Assembly: GCF_022376445.1 (NCBI RefSeq)
Contig: NW_025955442.1
Coordinates: 1 to 27,338 of the forward strand
Direction: 5' to 3'
Source: Fomitopsis serialis
Lineage: Eukaryota; Basidiomycota; Agaricomycetes; Polyporales; Fomitopsidaceae
DNA: 27,338 bases
Part shown: piece after piece, positions 8,740-19,441 of the stretch
Layout of the letters: each line of letters starts with the position of its first letter
Position numbering within the stretch: the first letter of the stretch is position 1
Position numbers and translations under genes: made by a program
Notes under the pieces: generated by a model
The model's database searches: none
Seen by the model: the letters and a program-made list of their open reading frames with translations, nothing else
Told to the model about the DNA's origin: nothing

Positions 8740-11700
8740 CTACACCTTCATATCCTCCTCGAGGCTCAGCGACCGCCTGGACCGCCATGCCTCCTGCGTC
8801 CTCTCACGCTCCCGTCCCCTCAAGCCATCGACAGCCGCCCCCTCCGGTGGCTGTTCTTCATCCTCGTCCACAACCCTCTTTCTCCACATCCCCGAGCCTC
8901 TCCTCCACAGACGTGGACCTGCCCTCGCTTCGCCCGGGCTGCCGTCACGGTCTCGCTCTCGGTCTGCACCTTCATCACGCACGCCACCCTCCTCGCGGGC
9001 GAAGTACATGCTCCTCCTCCTCAGCACAGCAAACCTCTCGCCGGCCTGCGCCGGGTTAGCCGACCCCGCATTTTGGAAGTACGGCTTGTACGCCTCTGGT
9101 TGCTCCCGGCCCACTCTCCTGCGCGGGAGCGGAGGGCCAATTGGCCGCAGGACCTGCGGCTGAGAGGACGGCGATTCGGACTCGGACTGGCCATCGCCCT
9201 TCTTGACGCGCAACTTGCCCTCGACGTCGATAGTCCAGTGTGCAGGTTGCTCAGGCGTCCCGGCGTGGATGCTGGGCACGACTGACGTGGGTCGTGGCGG
9301 CGTGTTCTTCTCTCCCAGATGCAACTGCGCGACGAGCTTTGTGAGGGAAACCTGCCCGCCTGATGTGGGCGGTCGGATAGGGGTGCCGGTAGGATCTTGT
9401 AGATCCATTTCGGCGCATGGAATAGTCGGGAGATCAGCCGTACCAACAAGAGCATCAATGTCGTCTGAGGCATATCCAATAGCTTTCCGCAAAGGAGATC
9501 CCTGCACTGACTGTATCTCCTGTGTGTGATTCTTCAGAACAACAGAGGGCGAAGTAAGAGCAGGGTAGACGGTATCTGGCTCAAGGAGCGCAAATCTCAC
9601 CGCAGGGCCGGCGGGAGACGACGCGTCGACTTGCGGAAGCGCGGAGGCCGAAGAGTCGACAGCTTGCTTCGCAGCAGGCGATGCAGCGACAAGAGGCGTA
9701 TCCAGAGACTCCGAGGTAACAGTACGTTCGCGCTTGACACGCTCGCCGTCCAGCACTTGAGTCGTCACAATCTGCGCAGAAGGTAACACATCCGCAGAGC
9801 TGCCGACCGAAGCCTGTATACACTTAGACGCGCCACCAACCGGAGAAGTGGATTCCTGAGACACAGCCTGGGGCAACTCGGGCACGTCGTATCCTGGTAG
9901 AGCTCCGCCCACGGTGTGGTTCCTGGAGTCGCCAATCACGCCGGGACCGTGACCACCTCGGTTCGCATTCGCCTTAGCCACAGGCCTTGTCGCAGGTGTC
10001 CAAGCGTACGCGGGCGACGACTCCCTTGATACTGGCACGGGGCGCTGAGGTGTCGCGTAGATCACCTCCCTAGGTACGGCTGATGCGTACGACGGCGCTG
10101 AAAGAGTAGGACTCGCAGGCGGTTCATAGGACGTCTGTCCGCTTGCGGCATGGCTTGGACCCGTTGTTGGCAATACGGTGGGACTACTTGTCTGCGTGGC
10201 AGGTGGGACAAACGGCAGAGCCGCAGCCACAGCCGCGAGATTGGCCACAGAAGGACGCTTTGAGACTCCACCGAACACGGGCGTAGGCGCATGGATTGGC
10301 GGGGTCGGAACGAACGACGCCGGCGTTACTTCAGGCGACTGCACCGTCTGCGCGATTATAGGCGACCGTCTTGAAAGCGGGGAAGGCACGACTCGGTGCG
10401 GAGATATACCGTGCAGGCTAGCCATGGATGCATGCTTCGACAGGCCGGGATGGAAAGGCGCAGACGATTGAGAGGACAGTGGACCGAACGCTGACGAGAG
10501 ACTTGCTGTAGAGCCACGTCTGCTGTGTGCACGCTCCGGGACTGGACTCTGGGCAACATGGTGAGCGAACAGGGGTGCAACAGGCCTGAGCGCGGCAACA
10601 GGAGAGGTGAATAGCGATTGAGTTGTAGCTGGGCCATAAACGGCAGGCTGTGGCACCATCGAAGGCGGAACAGCTGCAGTAACATTGGCGACAGGCGGAG
10701 AGAACAAGGGCGGTGCGGCAGAAGTTGTGTTCGCCACCGACGATCCGACCGCAGGCATGTTCCAGTTGGCTGCTCCCGCAAGGTCCGCCTCCGACGCACG
10801 CTTTGCCAACGCAGCAGCAGACGAGTGTGCATGGTTCGCGATGTTGACAATCGCCGCGGCCGCAGGGTTCGCAGTGAACGCGAATGGCGAAGCCCCCGCA
10901 TTGAAGCCAGAACGGTGCGTAGGACTCGAGTGTACATCGGGATAACCAACGTTGGGCGCGTTCGAAAAGGTCCGCGATCGACCAGGTACGAATTCCGGAG
11001 CGAACGGTGAGAAGGTGGTCTTTCTCGGAGGCGGCAGGTTGACGTTAGGGTTCGCGACGGATTGATGCGCGGCCGAAGGGACGAACGGCTGAGAAGATGC
11101 GAAAAAGCCACTCGCGTTCGGTGCTGAAGTAGGCAGCGGCGCATCAGGTCTATTGACCGGGATATCGACAGTGGCCCTCTGCTGGGTCTCTTGTGCCTCA
11201 GGAACTGGTACTTGCTCCGCTTGTTCATCTAGCTTGCGTGGTGTGACCGATTCCTGTGTCTGTGATCAAGGTATAAGCTCAATGAAGTCAAAATCTTTCA
11301 ACATGATTTGTTACCTCTGTAGCACTCCGCGCCCTTCCGGCGTCCTGACGTTCCTTCTGTGCCCCTTCTGCCCCGAGACCAGTCGCCTTCGATGCTGCTT
11401 GTCGCGCAGACATCCGATCGTCCTGCTCGCTCGCCCGGGAGACTTCACCAGCCTTTGGCGTCGCATGCAATTGCGTACTCCCTGACATACCGATTGCTTC
11501 CTTCGCCTTCCTGGCTTCCATCAAATACGAAACGGCTTCAACCCTCTCGTCATAGCCCTTCTCATCCAGACGTCCACCATCCCCTCCATCCAGCACACTC
11601 GCCTCAGAGTCAAACGCAAGCGGCAAGCTCGCCGCACGTCCATACTGACTCGCCGTCCCCTTCATTGCCCTCAACAATGTCTCCACCATCACCTGTGCCG

Positions 11701-13325
11701 GTGAGATCTCAATCTCACTCACACTCGCATCCGCATTGAGTCGTTCCAAGCTCGTCGCAGCGCCAGACTTGCGCCCACGAGCTCGGCGATTGCGCTGCTT
11801 GCCACGCGTACTGAACTCCTGGGGCAGCTGACGGTCCCGTCCGCGTCCGCGCTGTCTGCTCCTCTCCCTGCTCTCTCTGAGCTCCTCAGGAGCAAGAGCC
11901 CAGTTCGGGTGGTCAGGGGAGTGCTCTCGGCGCCTAGGCGGGCTTCGGATCTGCGATCGCTCGTCGTCTGCGTCGTCTGCATCGGACGTCGGTGCGGGGC
12001 TAGGTGTCGGGACGGGCCGACTGTCTGGGGAGGGTACGCGAGAGGGCGGATGCGAAGGGCCAAGAGGACGTTTGAGGAGTTCCTCAGCGATCTCAGGATA
12101 CACATTCGCAAGCTAGACGAGACGCAACAATTTCGATGAGAAGCCGTGATACGCATCATACGAGACACACTCACGCTTCTGGCTTCAGCGTATGTCGTAG
12201 GGAGGGGTACCCCGATCGGCTCAATAGCATGCTCGCCGACCCACACAACGGGCTTCGTCTGGTCGCCTGCAGGAGGGGTTTCGAGCGGCGTGATAGGCAG
12301 CGATGTGTTTCCTGTATCCGAAGAGTACCCAGTGCTAGTACGACTCAAGACGGAAGGGTTTGAGTCGGAGGTACTCTCAGACGCGGTTCGAAGGGGAGCG
12401 GAGAGCCTAAACGGCGACGGAGGCTTGGCGAAGGCATCGGACATCGACGTCGACAACACGAGCCCCCGTTCCGAGGACGGTGAGAGCAGTACCACTGCAG
12501 GAGGCGACTCCCGGGTGTGAAGCTCAGAGTCCATTGTCGGGGTCGCAGGAGGAGTCGCAAACACCACAAAGGGTTCATCCTCCGACGACACCGACATGTC
12601 TGCAGAGCCGTCAGGGTCCATCTTCTCGACGGACGGAGGATAGGGAGACCCGAAGGACTGGAACGATATCCCAGTCTTCATGTTACTTGCACGAGCGGCA
12701 GTTAGGAATGTGACAGTACGCGAAGACGGGGAGTCACGGGCTATGTGCGCCTGGGGTTTCTCGATGGTGGTCGGCGAAGGAAAAATGTTGGATGAATTCT
12801 GACGGCTCGGCGCTGGGAAGGTCGAGTCTGTCTTCTGCGGTGGGGAGACATTTGGAGTGACGCTGGGCGTAGGCTGTTCGATGATAGGTTCGAGCTTCGT
12901 GCGGGTCTTGTTCAATTCGCTTTTGACGCTGTTCTCACTTCCCAACGAGTCAAATGATGCGAACTACAAAGATGCCTTGGTCAAGCTGAGTGCCAAGAGG
13001 ATATTGTCTGCACTTACACTAGCGGGGTGTATTGTCGGCGGCTCCTTGACGCTCTGAACACGCATATATAAGCGCCACACAGCGAGGACGACGTCGAGAT
13101 ACGAACCTCGGCACCGACAGACGTTGTCTGGTTCTCCAGCGTAGCCACACGGGGGCTGGACTGCAGCACCGCCGGCTCTGAAGGGCCGGCCTGCGGCTCA
13201 GACAGAGACGGGCTGGCATTGTCGGCGACTGCGCCCTTGCGCGGGGTCTTGTTTCCTCTGCGAAAGAACGGCGACCTGAGGACGTTGGTGACGATCTCCG
13301 GGACGAAGCCCGCGACAGGAGCCAT
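8740..13325 (-). CDS. Large Ser/Pro/Ala-rich, probably disordered protein, function unknown
   Basis: Five exons: 13325-13107, 13053-13018, 12963-12175, 12112-11315 and 11259-8740. All junctions are phase 0, the introns are 53, 54, 62 and 55 nt, and the product has 1,453 residues. Exon 2 is a 36-nt microexon. The protein starts MAPVAGFVPEIVTNVLRSPF. It is dominated by Ser, Pro, Ala and Thr, with a mixed-charge segment around 390-450, an Ala/Asn/Phe-rich segment before residue 760, and an Arg/Glu-rich C terminus. Four copies of a basic-x-Ser-x-Ala-x-Leu motif lie at about 766-774, 860-868, 888-896 and 947-955. I recognise no folded domain, signal peptide or membrane segment. It may be a scaffold or regulatory protein with many phosphosites; that is inference. 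The intron-4 acceptor is ambiguous by 6 nt (11259 or 11253). Confidence 0.75.
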
Positions 13326-14250
13326 TGCGAGGCCAGTGGGGCGCGCGACGCGGGGCGGAGACGGTGGGGGAGGGAGAGAGGAGGCGGCGGGCAGAGGACG
13401 GAGGGCGCAGAGGTTCAAGTTCAACTCGGCCAGCCGTGGAGAAACATATATTTGGACTGCGACGCGATGCCCCGTGCGTGGGGCGGTGCCGAGGGGCCGT
13501 CGATCGACACCGTCCAGCAGCGAAGGTTGGGTGTTGAACGCCGCGTCGCTCGCATTGACAGCTGTGGCGCAAGTCTGGATAGAGTCAGCCACCATCCGAG
13601 GAGGCCGTTCAGCAGAATAACTCTGCAGTAGGCATGCTGAAGCTGTGAGATTATCGTGCAAGTCCCGTCGCTAGTACATTAGCTACGTACGCAAGGACTC
13701 ACCTCGACTGATCTTTGTCTTTGGACCACGGCACCAAGGTCAGTACATCGAACCACGCACACCCCGCGCGATATCACAGAAGCCCTTGGAATGTGTCACA
13801 CGTCCAAGAACCTAGGTCAACCTTCCAAACACCGTCATGGCGGCGAGCTTCGCAGGGCTTCCGCTCGCAATACCACTGCGTACAGTATCTTGATTGAGGA
13901 CAGTGTAGGCGGCCTTATGAAGAGGTCTCAGCTTGTCCGCGCTGGACAGTGAGCCTCGTTCTGCGTTCACAAAACAAAGGCGTGTTAGCTAGCAGACTTG
14001 CTAAAGGCTTCGAGGATCGTTCAACGCACGTCATTTAACATCGTGGCACAGAATGCGTGCCGCTGTGTCGGTGCTCACTCATAGACGCCACCGTGGTGCA
14101 ACAGAAACAGAAACGCACCGCCGTGTATTAACCAACAGATTCCTGGAAGCAGTCGTTCGTTCACTCATCGCACTGCAGCGCCATGACCGACAAGCCGATA
14201 AATCACGCAAGATATACACAGAGAGCAATGCAATACTTCGCCACTGTATT
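13326..14250. other. Intergenic stretch between two minus-strand genes
   Basis: The left part must contain the promoter and 5' leader of the disordered-protein gene, and the right part the 3' flank of the SDR gene. Open frames here are short and overlap on both strands. Nothing else is recognised. Confidence 0.5.
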
Positions 14251-16058
14251 TCAAGACTTCGCTGACGTTCCTGGGACCGGGCCCTCTTCAGGACGGCGGC
14301 CAGACACTTTGACAAAGTCGTCCATGGCGTAATCACACCCAGAGAGCTGCAACGACACCCAACTCAGTTCCACGCACATTCAGGACGAACATAAACGGCA
14401 CTGACCCATTGCCCAAAGTCCCGCACATAGCTCGGGCACAGCGGCAAGAACGGCACGAAGTTCGCGTAGAACGGCATGTAGAGCGTCTGCGAATGCTGCT
14501 CGTCGAGCGCGGCGATCACGGCCTTCGCGATCGTGACCGGCGGGAGGCTCGGCACGAAGAACTTGTACCACGGCGCCTGGGGCAGGCGCACGCGCGAGAA
14601 CATCGGCGTCTGGACGTGTCCTGGGAGCACGAGCGTCGTCCGGATCGCGGGCGTATTGTACTTGTGGTCGAGCTCGTAGCGGAGGGACTCGTGCAGCGAG
14701 ATGAGTGCCGCCTTGGAAGCGTTGTAGTCGGCTGTGGATGCGGGGGGTCAGGGAGAGAATATGGGTGCGATGAGGGAGTGCTTACCCATACGAGCCATCC
14801 CCACCATCCCTGCTACAGAGGACATGGTAATCTAGTGACAAGTTCTGTGAGCACAGTTCAGCTAGTCAGGGCTTCAATCACTCACAATATGTCCCTTCTT
14901 CTGCTCGATCATCCCAGGCAGGAACGCCTTCAGCGTCCAGAAGTGAGCCATGGTGTTTACAGAGAAGGTCCTACCGCCTCATCGTCAGCGCGCTGCTCGG
15001 CGTACCACAACGAGTTATGACCCACTGTTGTACATCCTCAGGTGTCAGGTCGACGAGGAGCTTGCCCTGTACGACACCGGCGTTGTTGATGAGGACAGTC
15101 GGGTGGCCAATCTGCCGGATTGTCAAGCCTCGCATCGCGCTGTCTACTGTACAAGGAACCTACCTCCTCGATGATCTTCTTCGACACGGCTTCGACCTCC
15201 TCCCACTTGGAAACATCGCACTTGTAGTAGTTGATGTTGTCTGCATAAGGCGCGAGTTGTATGATCTTTGTTGCATGCATACTGGCGAGAGACACGTACA
15301 GTTTTCGGTGACGATGGGGTTCACATCCAGTACAACGACTGTGACGTTGCGCACGGCACAGGTGTTCGCGATCAGCTCACCAATGCCAGAGGAACCTACG
15401 ACGCGAGATATCCATGTTAACACTCTCTCAATGGAACGACGCAAATGACAGCGTGTTACGACTTGTCCGGACACACGGGCACACCGAACAGCGTCTCAAT
15501 GGTTACTGGGAGGGAACCTACCCAGATTCGTGCTGTTGAACGGTGCGCAGAGAGCCCAGTCAAGTCGCAACAACTCGCTCGCACGGCATGACAGGTGAGT
15601 AAAAGCCACGCACCACCAGTGATGACGACAATCTGCTCGCCCCAGTCGAACGGACCGGGCCCATAGATGAGACTGCCCTGGTTACGGTAAAGGCGGGAGT
15701 ACCACTTCAAGGCCCCTACAAACGGTTCATGAGCGAAGGTACGAAGGACCGTTGCAGAGTGGACGCACAGAAGGTGGCTACCCCGACGACATACGCGCTC
15801 GTGCCGAAGAAGACAGGGTCGGTGTACGGCACGCCTTGGAACCAGAAGAACACGGGCAGCCAAAACATGAAGAACGGGCCTGCGGACGGATGGAGCGCAT
15901 CATGTGAAACGGTCAGTTGAAAGTATAAATAATGGCGCGGGGGGCGACTGACTGAGCATGGTGTGCGCGAGCACCTTGACGAGGATGTCGACGTCGAAGT
16001 TGTCGAACATGAGCGACACGTCGAACGGCTGCTCTTGGGGCTGCATCTCGACCTCCAT
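14251..16058 (-). CDS. Membrane-anchored short-chain dehydrogenase/reductase, SDR16C/RDH10-like, ten exons
   Basis: Exons: 16058-15953, 15879-15769, 15715-15614, 15395-15300, 15240-15164, 15111-15026, 14970-14886, 14831-14786, 14731-14406 and 14346-14251. The product has 376 residues. Every junction restores the family reading. An N-terminal region of about 35 residues precedes one or two hydrophobic segments (about 37-73). The cofactor motif TGGSSGIG is at 105-112, NNAG at 173-176, and the catalytic residues are Ser226, Tyr239 and Lys243 (YNASK). Known relatives reduce or oxidise retinoid-, steroid- or fatty-alcohol-like lipids at the ER or lipid droplets; the substrate here is unknown. Introns are 52-73 nt except intron 3 (218 nt), which contains a degenerate copy of the following exon boundary. 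The last exon, ending ...RRPEEGPVP..., is easily missed because the previous exon can read through to a false stop. Confidence 0.9.
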
Positions 16059-16888
16059 CGTGCTTCAGTGTCTGTGAGTGAGTTCAAAGGGCCGAGTAAC
16101 AGGGGGTATGTGGAACGAGTGAAGAATACAGGCTCAACCTGTACCGAGAGAGGGAGGAGAAAGAGGTACTGATCCAAGCCCTCGGGGAACGAAAGGATAT
16201 GAGCTGGCCGCTGAGCACCGCCTGCTGGTGACTTTGACTTGCAGCAGATGCCAGGTGGTGGAAGGAAAGATGGGCAGACGGCGGGAGATCACAGACTGAC
16301 AGACGCGTTGCTGCGGCGGTACTCGCCCACTCCGTATCTCCTCTCGGCCAAGGCCAGACTCGCTCACAGGCACCCCTTTCTCGCAAACAATTTCCTGAAT
16401 ACGATGGCCTCACCCGACGATGGACTCTCGCCGCTGTCGACTTGAACGTGTCGGCGGCAAGCGAGAGACGAGAAGGGGACATAGGAGATGGCTCTCCGCC
16501 TGGCTGTTCCGATGACGAGCGAGCGCCTTCACTAGTCCGAAGCGCAACGTCCGGAGCGCAGCCGGTACAGTACGACTCTATAAAGCACATCCATTGCGGT
16601 TGCGCCTGATCCCCCACTCGTCGATATCCTCTCCGTCCTCGTCCAAACGTGAACAGGAGGAGCAACCGCAGTTATATAGCGGAGGCTATACTCAAAGGCG
16701 AGTCACCCCACGCTGCTGCCTCGGACGCACTGACTGCGTCATAGTAGGTCCTTATCCCGCATTCACTGCCATTCAAAGGACTCCATATCTTGGAATTTGA
16801 TTACGATAGATCGCAGTTGCGGTACTGCCTTCGCTCCTCGGAGCATAGCGAAACCCTTCCGTGCATATCACCATCTACGCTAGGTCCA
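16059..16888. other. Divergent promoter region between SDR and F-box genes
   Basis: Two genes start from this 830-bp region in opposite directions. A plus-strand TATA-like sequence (TTATATAGC) lies at about 16672-16680, roughly 210 bp before the F-box ATG, and another (TATAAAG) at about 16580. Long open frames on the minus strand here lack good codon use and splice support. Confidence 0.5.
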
Positions 16889-18106
16889 ATGGAGCCCCAC
16901 CCACATATTACCCATGAAGACGTGTTCTTCGCTTCGCTCCCCCTCTCAGACTACCCAGCATTGCCCTCGAACATCGGCAACAGAGGGTACACATCTATCC
17001 ACCCTCGCACCACTTCTATGGAGACATTCAGCATACCCAACAACCCCTACTTCTCCCCATCCTCATCCAACCTTCCCCTAGAGCCCCTCCTCCCGTTCGA
17101 GATCCTCATGCAGATCCTCGAGTACACCGCGTCCCTCTCGCGCACCTCCGCCGCCTCCGTCTCGCTCGTCTCCACCTGGGCACGCAAGCTCGCGCTCCCC
17201 CACCTCTTCCGCGCGCTCGTCCACCGCAAAGCGCCCCTCACAAACGTGATCGTACTCTCCGCGACACGCAGCGCCTCCCTCCCCGCGACACGCAGCACCC
17301 TCCCCGCCCACCTCGGGCAGCACGTCCGCGCGCTCTGGACGGAGAGCATCGGCATGTCGTCGCCCACGAGCGAGATGGACGTCTTCCGCGCGTGCCCCGC
17401 GGTCGAACACCTCGCGCTTCCCGCCCCCGCGCTCCGCACGCTCTACATGGTCTGCCAGATGCTCGACAAGCAGGACCGCGCGCACGGCGGCCGTGCACAC
17501 GCGCTGCCGTTCCTCTCCGCGCTAAGGGAGGTGACGCTCCTGAGCCACACGCTACGGTACGAGTGGCATTTCCTGGTGGGCCTCCGCATCCCGGATGGCC
17601 GCGCGCTCCTGCAGAACATCACGCGCCTCCGGATGCTCGACATGCAGATCAGCGCGTACGTCCCGCACGCGCACCTCCCGAACCTGACGCACCTCGCCCT
17701 GCCCTACCTAGACTTGGGCGCGAACATCAGCCACGACCTCCTCCGCCTCCCTGAGGGCATCCTCGAGCACCCGAAGCTGCAGATGGTCGTGCTGACGGTG
17801 GATGAGAGGAAGTATCTGCATAACCCGTGGTATCATATCGTCCGTTACTCGGCCGCTGGCACGGGGAACGTGCGGTACTCCTCGCCGCGCGAGAGCTTCC
17901 GTGCGCTCGTCAAGCAGGCGTACATGAAGGACGAGCGGGTCAATGTCATCCTGTCGCCGCGAATAGGCCAGTCTGCTGTCGAAGAGTGGGACGCGGCTGT
18001 GCGCGGAGGCGAGAGCATCTGGGACATCGCCGCGAAGGTGAGGGGCGACGAGCAGTATGGTATGGAACTGCCTTCTACTTACGCCGCCCCGGGCATTCAT
18101 CGGTGA
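16889..18106 (+). CDS. F-box-like protein
   Basis: A single exon of 405 codons starts at the first ATG in frame; upstream the frame has only a TTG. Residues 66-110 form an F-box-like motif (LPFEILMQILEY...LVSTWARKLALPHLFR), the type that binds Skp1 in SCF ubiquitin ligases. The remainder resembles the loosely repeated, leucine-rich region seen in many agaricomycete F-box proteins (AVEHLALPAP, NLTHLALPYL), which would recruit a substrate. These genes are numerous and fast-evolving in basidiomycetes, so the target cannot be inferred. Residues 1-60 are Ser/Pro-rich and probably unstructured. Codon use is strongly C-ending, with no sign of decay. Confidence 0.8.
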   Translation: MEPHPHITHEDVFFASLPLSDYPALPSNIGNRGYTSIHPRTTSMETFSIPNNPYFSPSSSNLPLEPLLPFEILMQILEYTASLSRTSAASVSLVSTWARKLALPHLFRALVHRKAPLTNVIVLSATRSASLPATRSTLPAHLGQHVRALWTESIGMSSPTSEMDVFRACPAVEHLALPAPALRTLYMVCQMLDKQDRAHGGRAHALPFLSALREVTLLSHTLRYEWHFLVGLRIPDGRALLQNITRLRMLDMQISAYVPHAHLPNLTHLALPYLDLGANISHDLLRLPEGILEHPKLQMVVLTVDERKYLHNPWYHIVRYSAAGTGNVRYSSPRESFRALVKQAYMKDERVNVILSPRIGQSAVEEWDAAVRGGESIWDIAAKVRGDEQYGMELPSTYAAPGIHR

Positions 18107-19441
18107 GGCGTTCGCATCATGATCCTTGCGCCGCTGTCAGACGGGATCATCTCCTTGACTTGTACGATGCCATCTATTGCCAGCTCATATCTAGACAACT
18201 TGACGAGATCTTGTTTTACCTATAGACCACAAATCCACTGTAGCGTATGAAGACGTTTGTTGACCATGATGCCAGAGTAGTCGCTGTCATAGCTGGTGTG
18301 GGCACCTTAAGCCTGGATTTGAGGATATCTTGCAAGACCGTCTTCCTGTGATTTGACGAAACCCGCAATCACGAAACGACGAAGAGTCTTGCATCGGGAT
18401 ATTGATAGACATGCGATACAATGCCGAGGGACATATGTCGAACAAAAGTCACTGGTGACCTATCCCCCTGAGAAAGGGCCATCACACAGATAGCACTCGA
18501 GAAAGTACACACAGTGAGGCAAATGAGCCAGTGTCCAGATTCCCGTGTAGACAGCAAGCAGCAAGTAGCATGATAGTGGTCGGACTAGCGGTCCAAGCGG
18601 CGACGGTGGTTAGACAGACACATGGGTGTAGCCAAAACAGCTGAGAGCGGAACCATATATACGTAATGAGAACGAACATCTCGCTGCGTGTTGCGGTAGA
18701 CACCTGGTAGACACTTTGACCGCAGCCAACAGACGGAGTTGATCGCATGCATGCGCTCTTGTAGTACCGCTTTGAGAATACTTTGCGCCGGAAGAGACCA
18801 GAATTGTTGCGGAAGACCGCAAGGCGGTGTTCTTGTAGGCCTTGAACAACAACAGGACGCCAGTGGCGAGAACCGCCCCTATGACAACCACAATCCCATT
18901 GTTAACGTCAAACATATATATCGGCGGATGCCCACAGACACTTTCAAATTTTCTGCACTACATATCTTGTTAATCGCGAGCTGGCTCCGTACACCCCATT
19001 CATTCCCTTGGTCATGATCGCAGTCTTTCCGATAATCTTGCTGCCTAGAATACAACACCTAGCCCGCGGCAAGGCAAAAGCACGCCCAGACGAGCCTCCA
19101 CGCAAGATCGGTGGCAGAAGACGATGGTGCACCATGCAGCGAGGTAGTCATAAGACACGGCAAGTACGGGATGAGGACCGGGGTAGCGAGCGGGGGCAAG
19201 GAGCTGGACGGTTCGACGCGCTGAAACGGCTGGTGCATGGGGGTAGGTGTAGGTGGTCACGTGGGAGAGACGCGTCGGTGGCTGAGGGGCTCGGCGCGTC
19301 TGAGCCGGGGAGGCGAGTCGAGTGCGGCGAGACAGCGACAGCCCCCGCATCCCCTCCTTCCACGCCCTTCCCCGCACCAGCCTTGCATGCGTCCCCGCTC
19401 TTAAGTCTCCGCACGCTCTTCCTGCCAGGGCAGTCACGAGT
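18107..19441. other. Long intergenic stretch with one weak coding candidate
   Basis: Apart from the candidate at 18610-18915 (minus), no gene is supported here. The right end must contain the promoter of the next plus-strand gene. Overlapping open frames on both strands at 19000-19440 look like GC-driven shadows. Confidence 0.45.
18610..18915 (-). CDS. Possible small membrane protein or first exon of one
   Basis: An ATG at 18915 opens a 101-codon frame. Its first 25 residues (MFDVNNGIVVVIGAVLATGV then Leu-rich) form a clear hydrophobic segment followed by a basic residue cluster. Codon use is good for about 40 codons and then fades, while another frame (about 18840-18740) becomes more gene-like. 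An intron may therefore follow, but I could not fix its sites. The product family is not recognised. It could also be a spurious frame. Confidence 0.25.
   Translation of the reverse strand: MFDVNNGIVVVIGAVLATGVLLLFKAYKNTALRSSATILVSSGAKYSQSGTTRAHACDQLRLLAAVKVSTRCLPQHAARCSFSLRIYGSALSCFGYTHVSV

Noticed and set aside
8692..9285. Plus-strand 197-codon frame
   Set aside because: It is antisense to the C-terminal exon of the disordered-protein gene, whose frame is far longer and joins four upstream exons in phase.
13014..13661. 215-codon minus frame as a separate gene
   Set aside because: Its useful part is exon 1 of the disordered-protein gene from the ATG at 13325; the stretch upstream has no fungal codon bias and the stretch after 13107 is intron.
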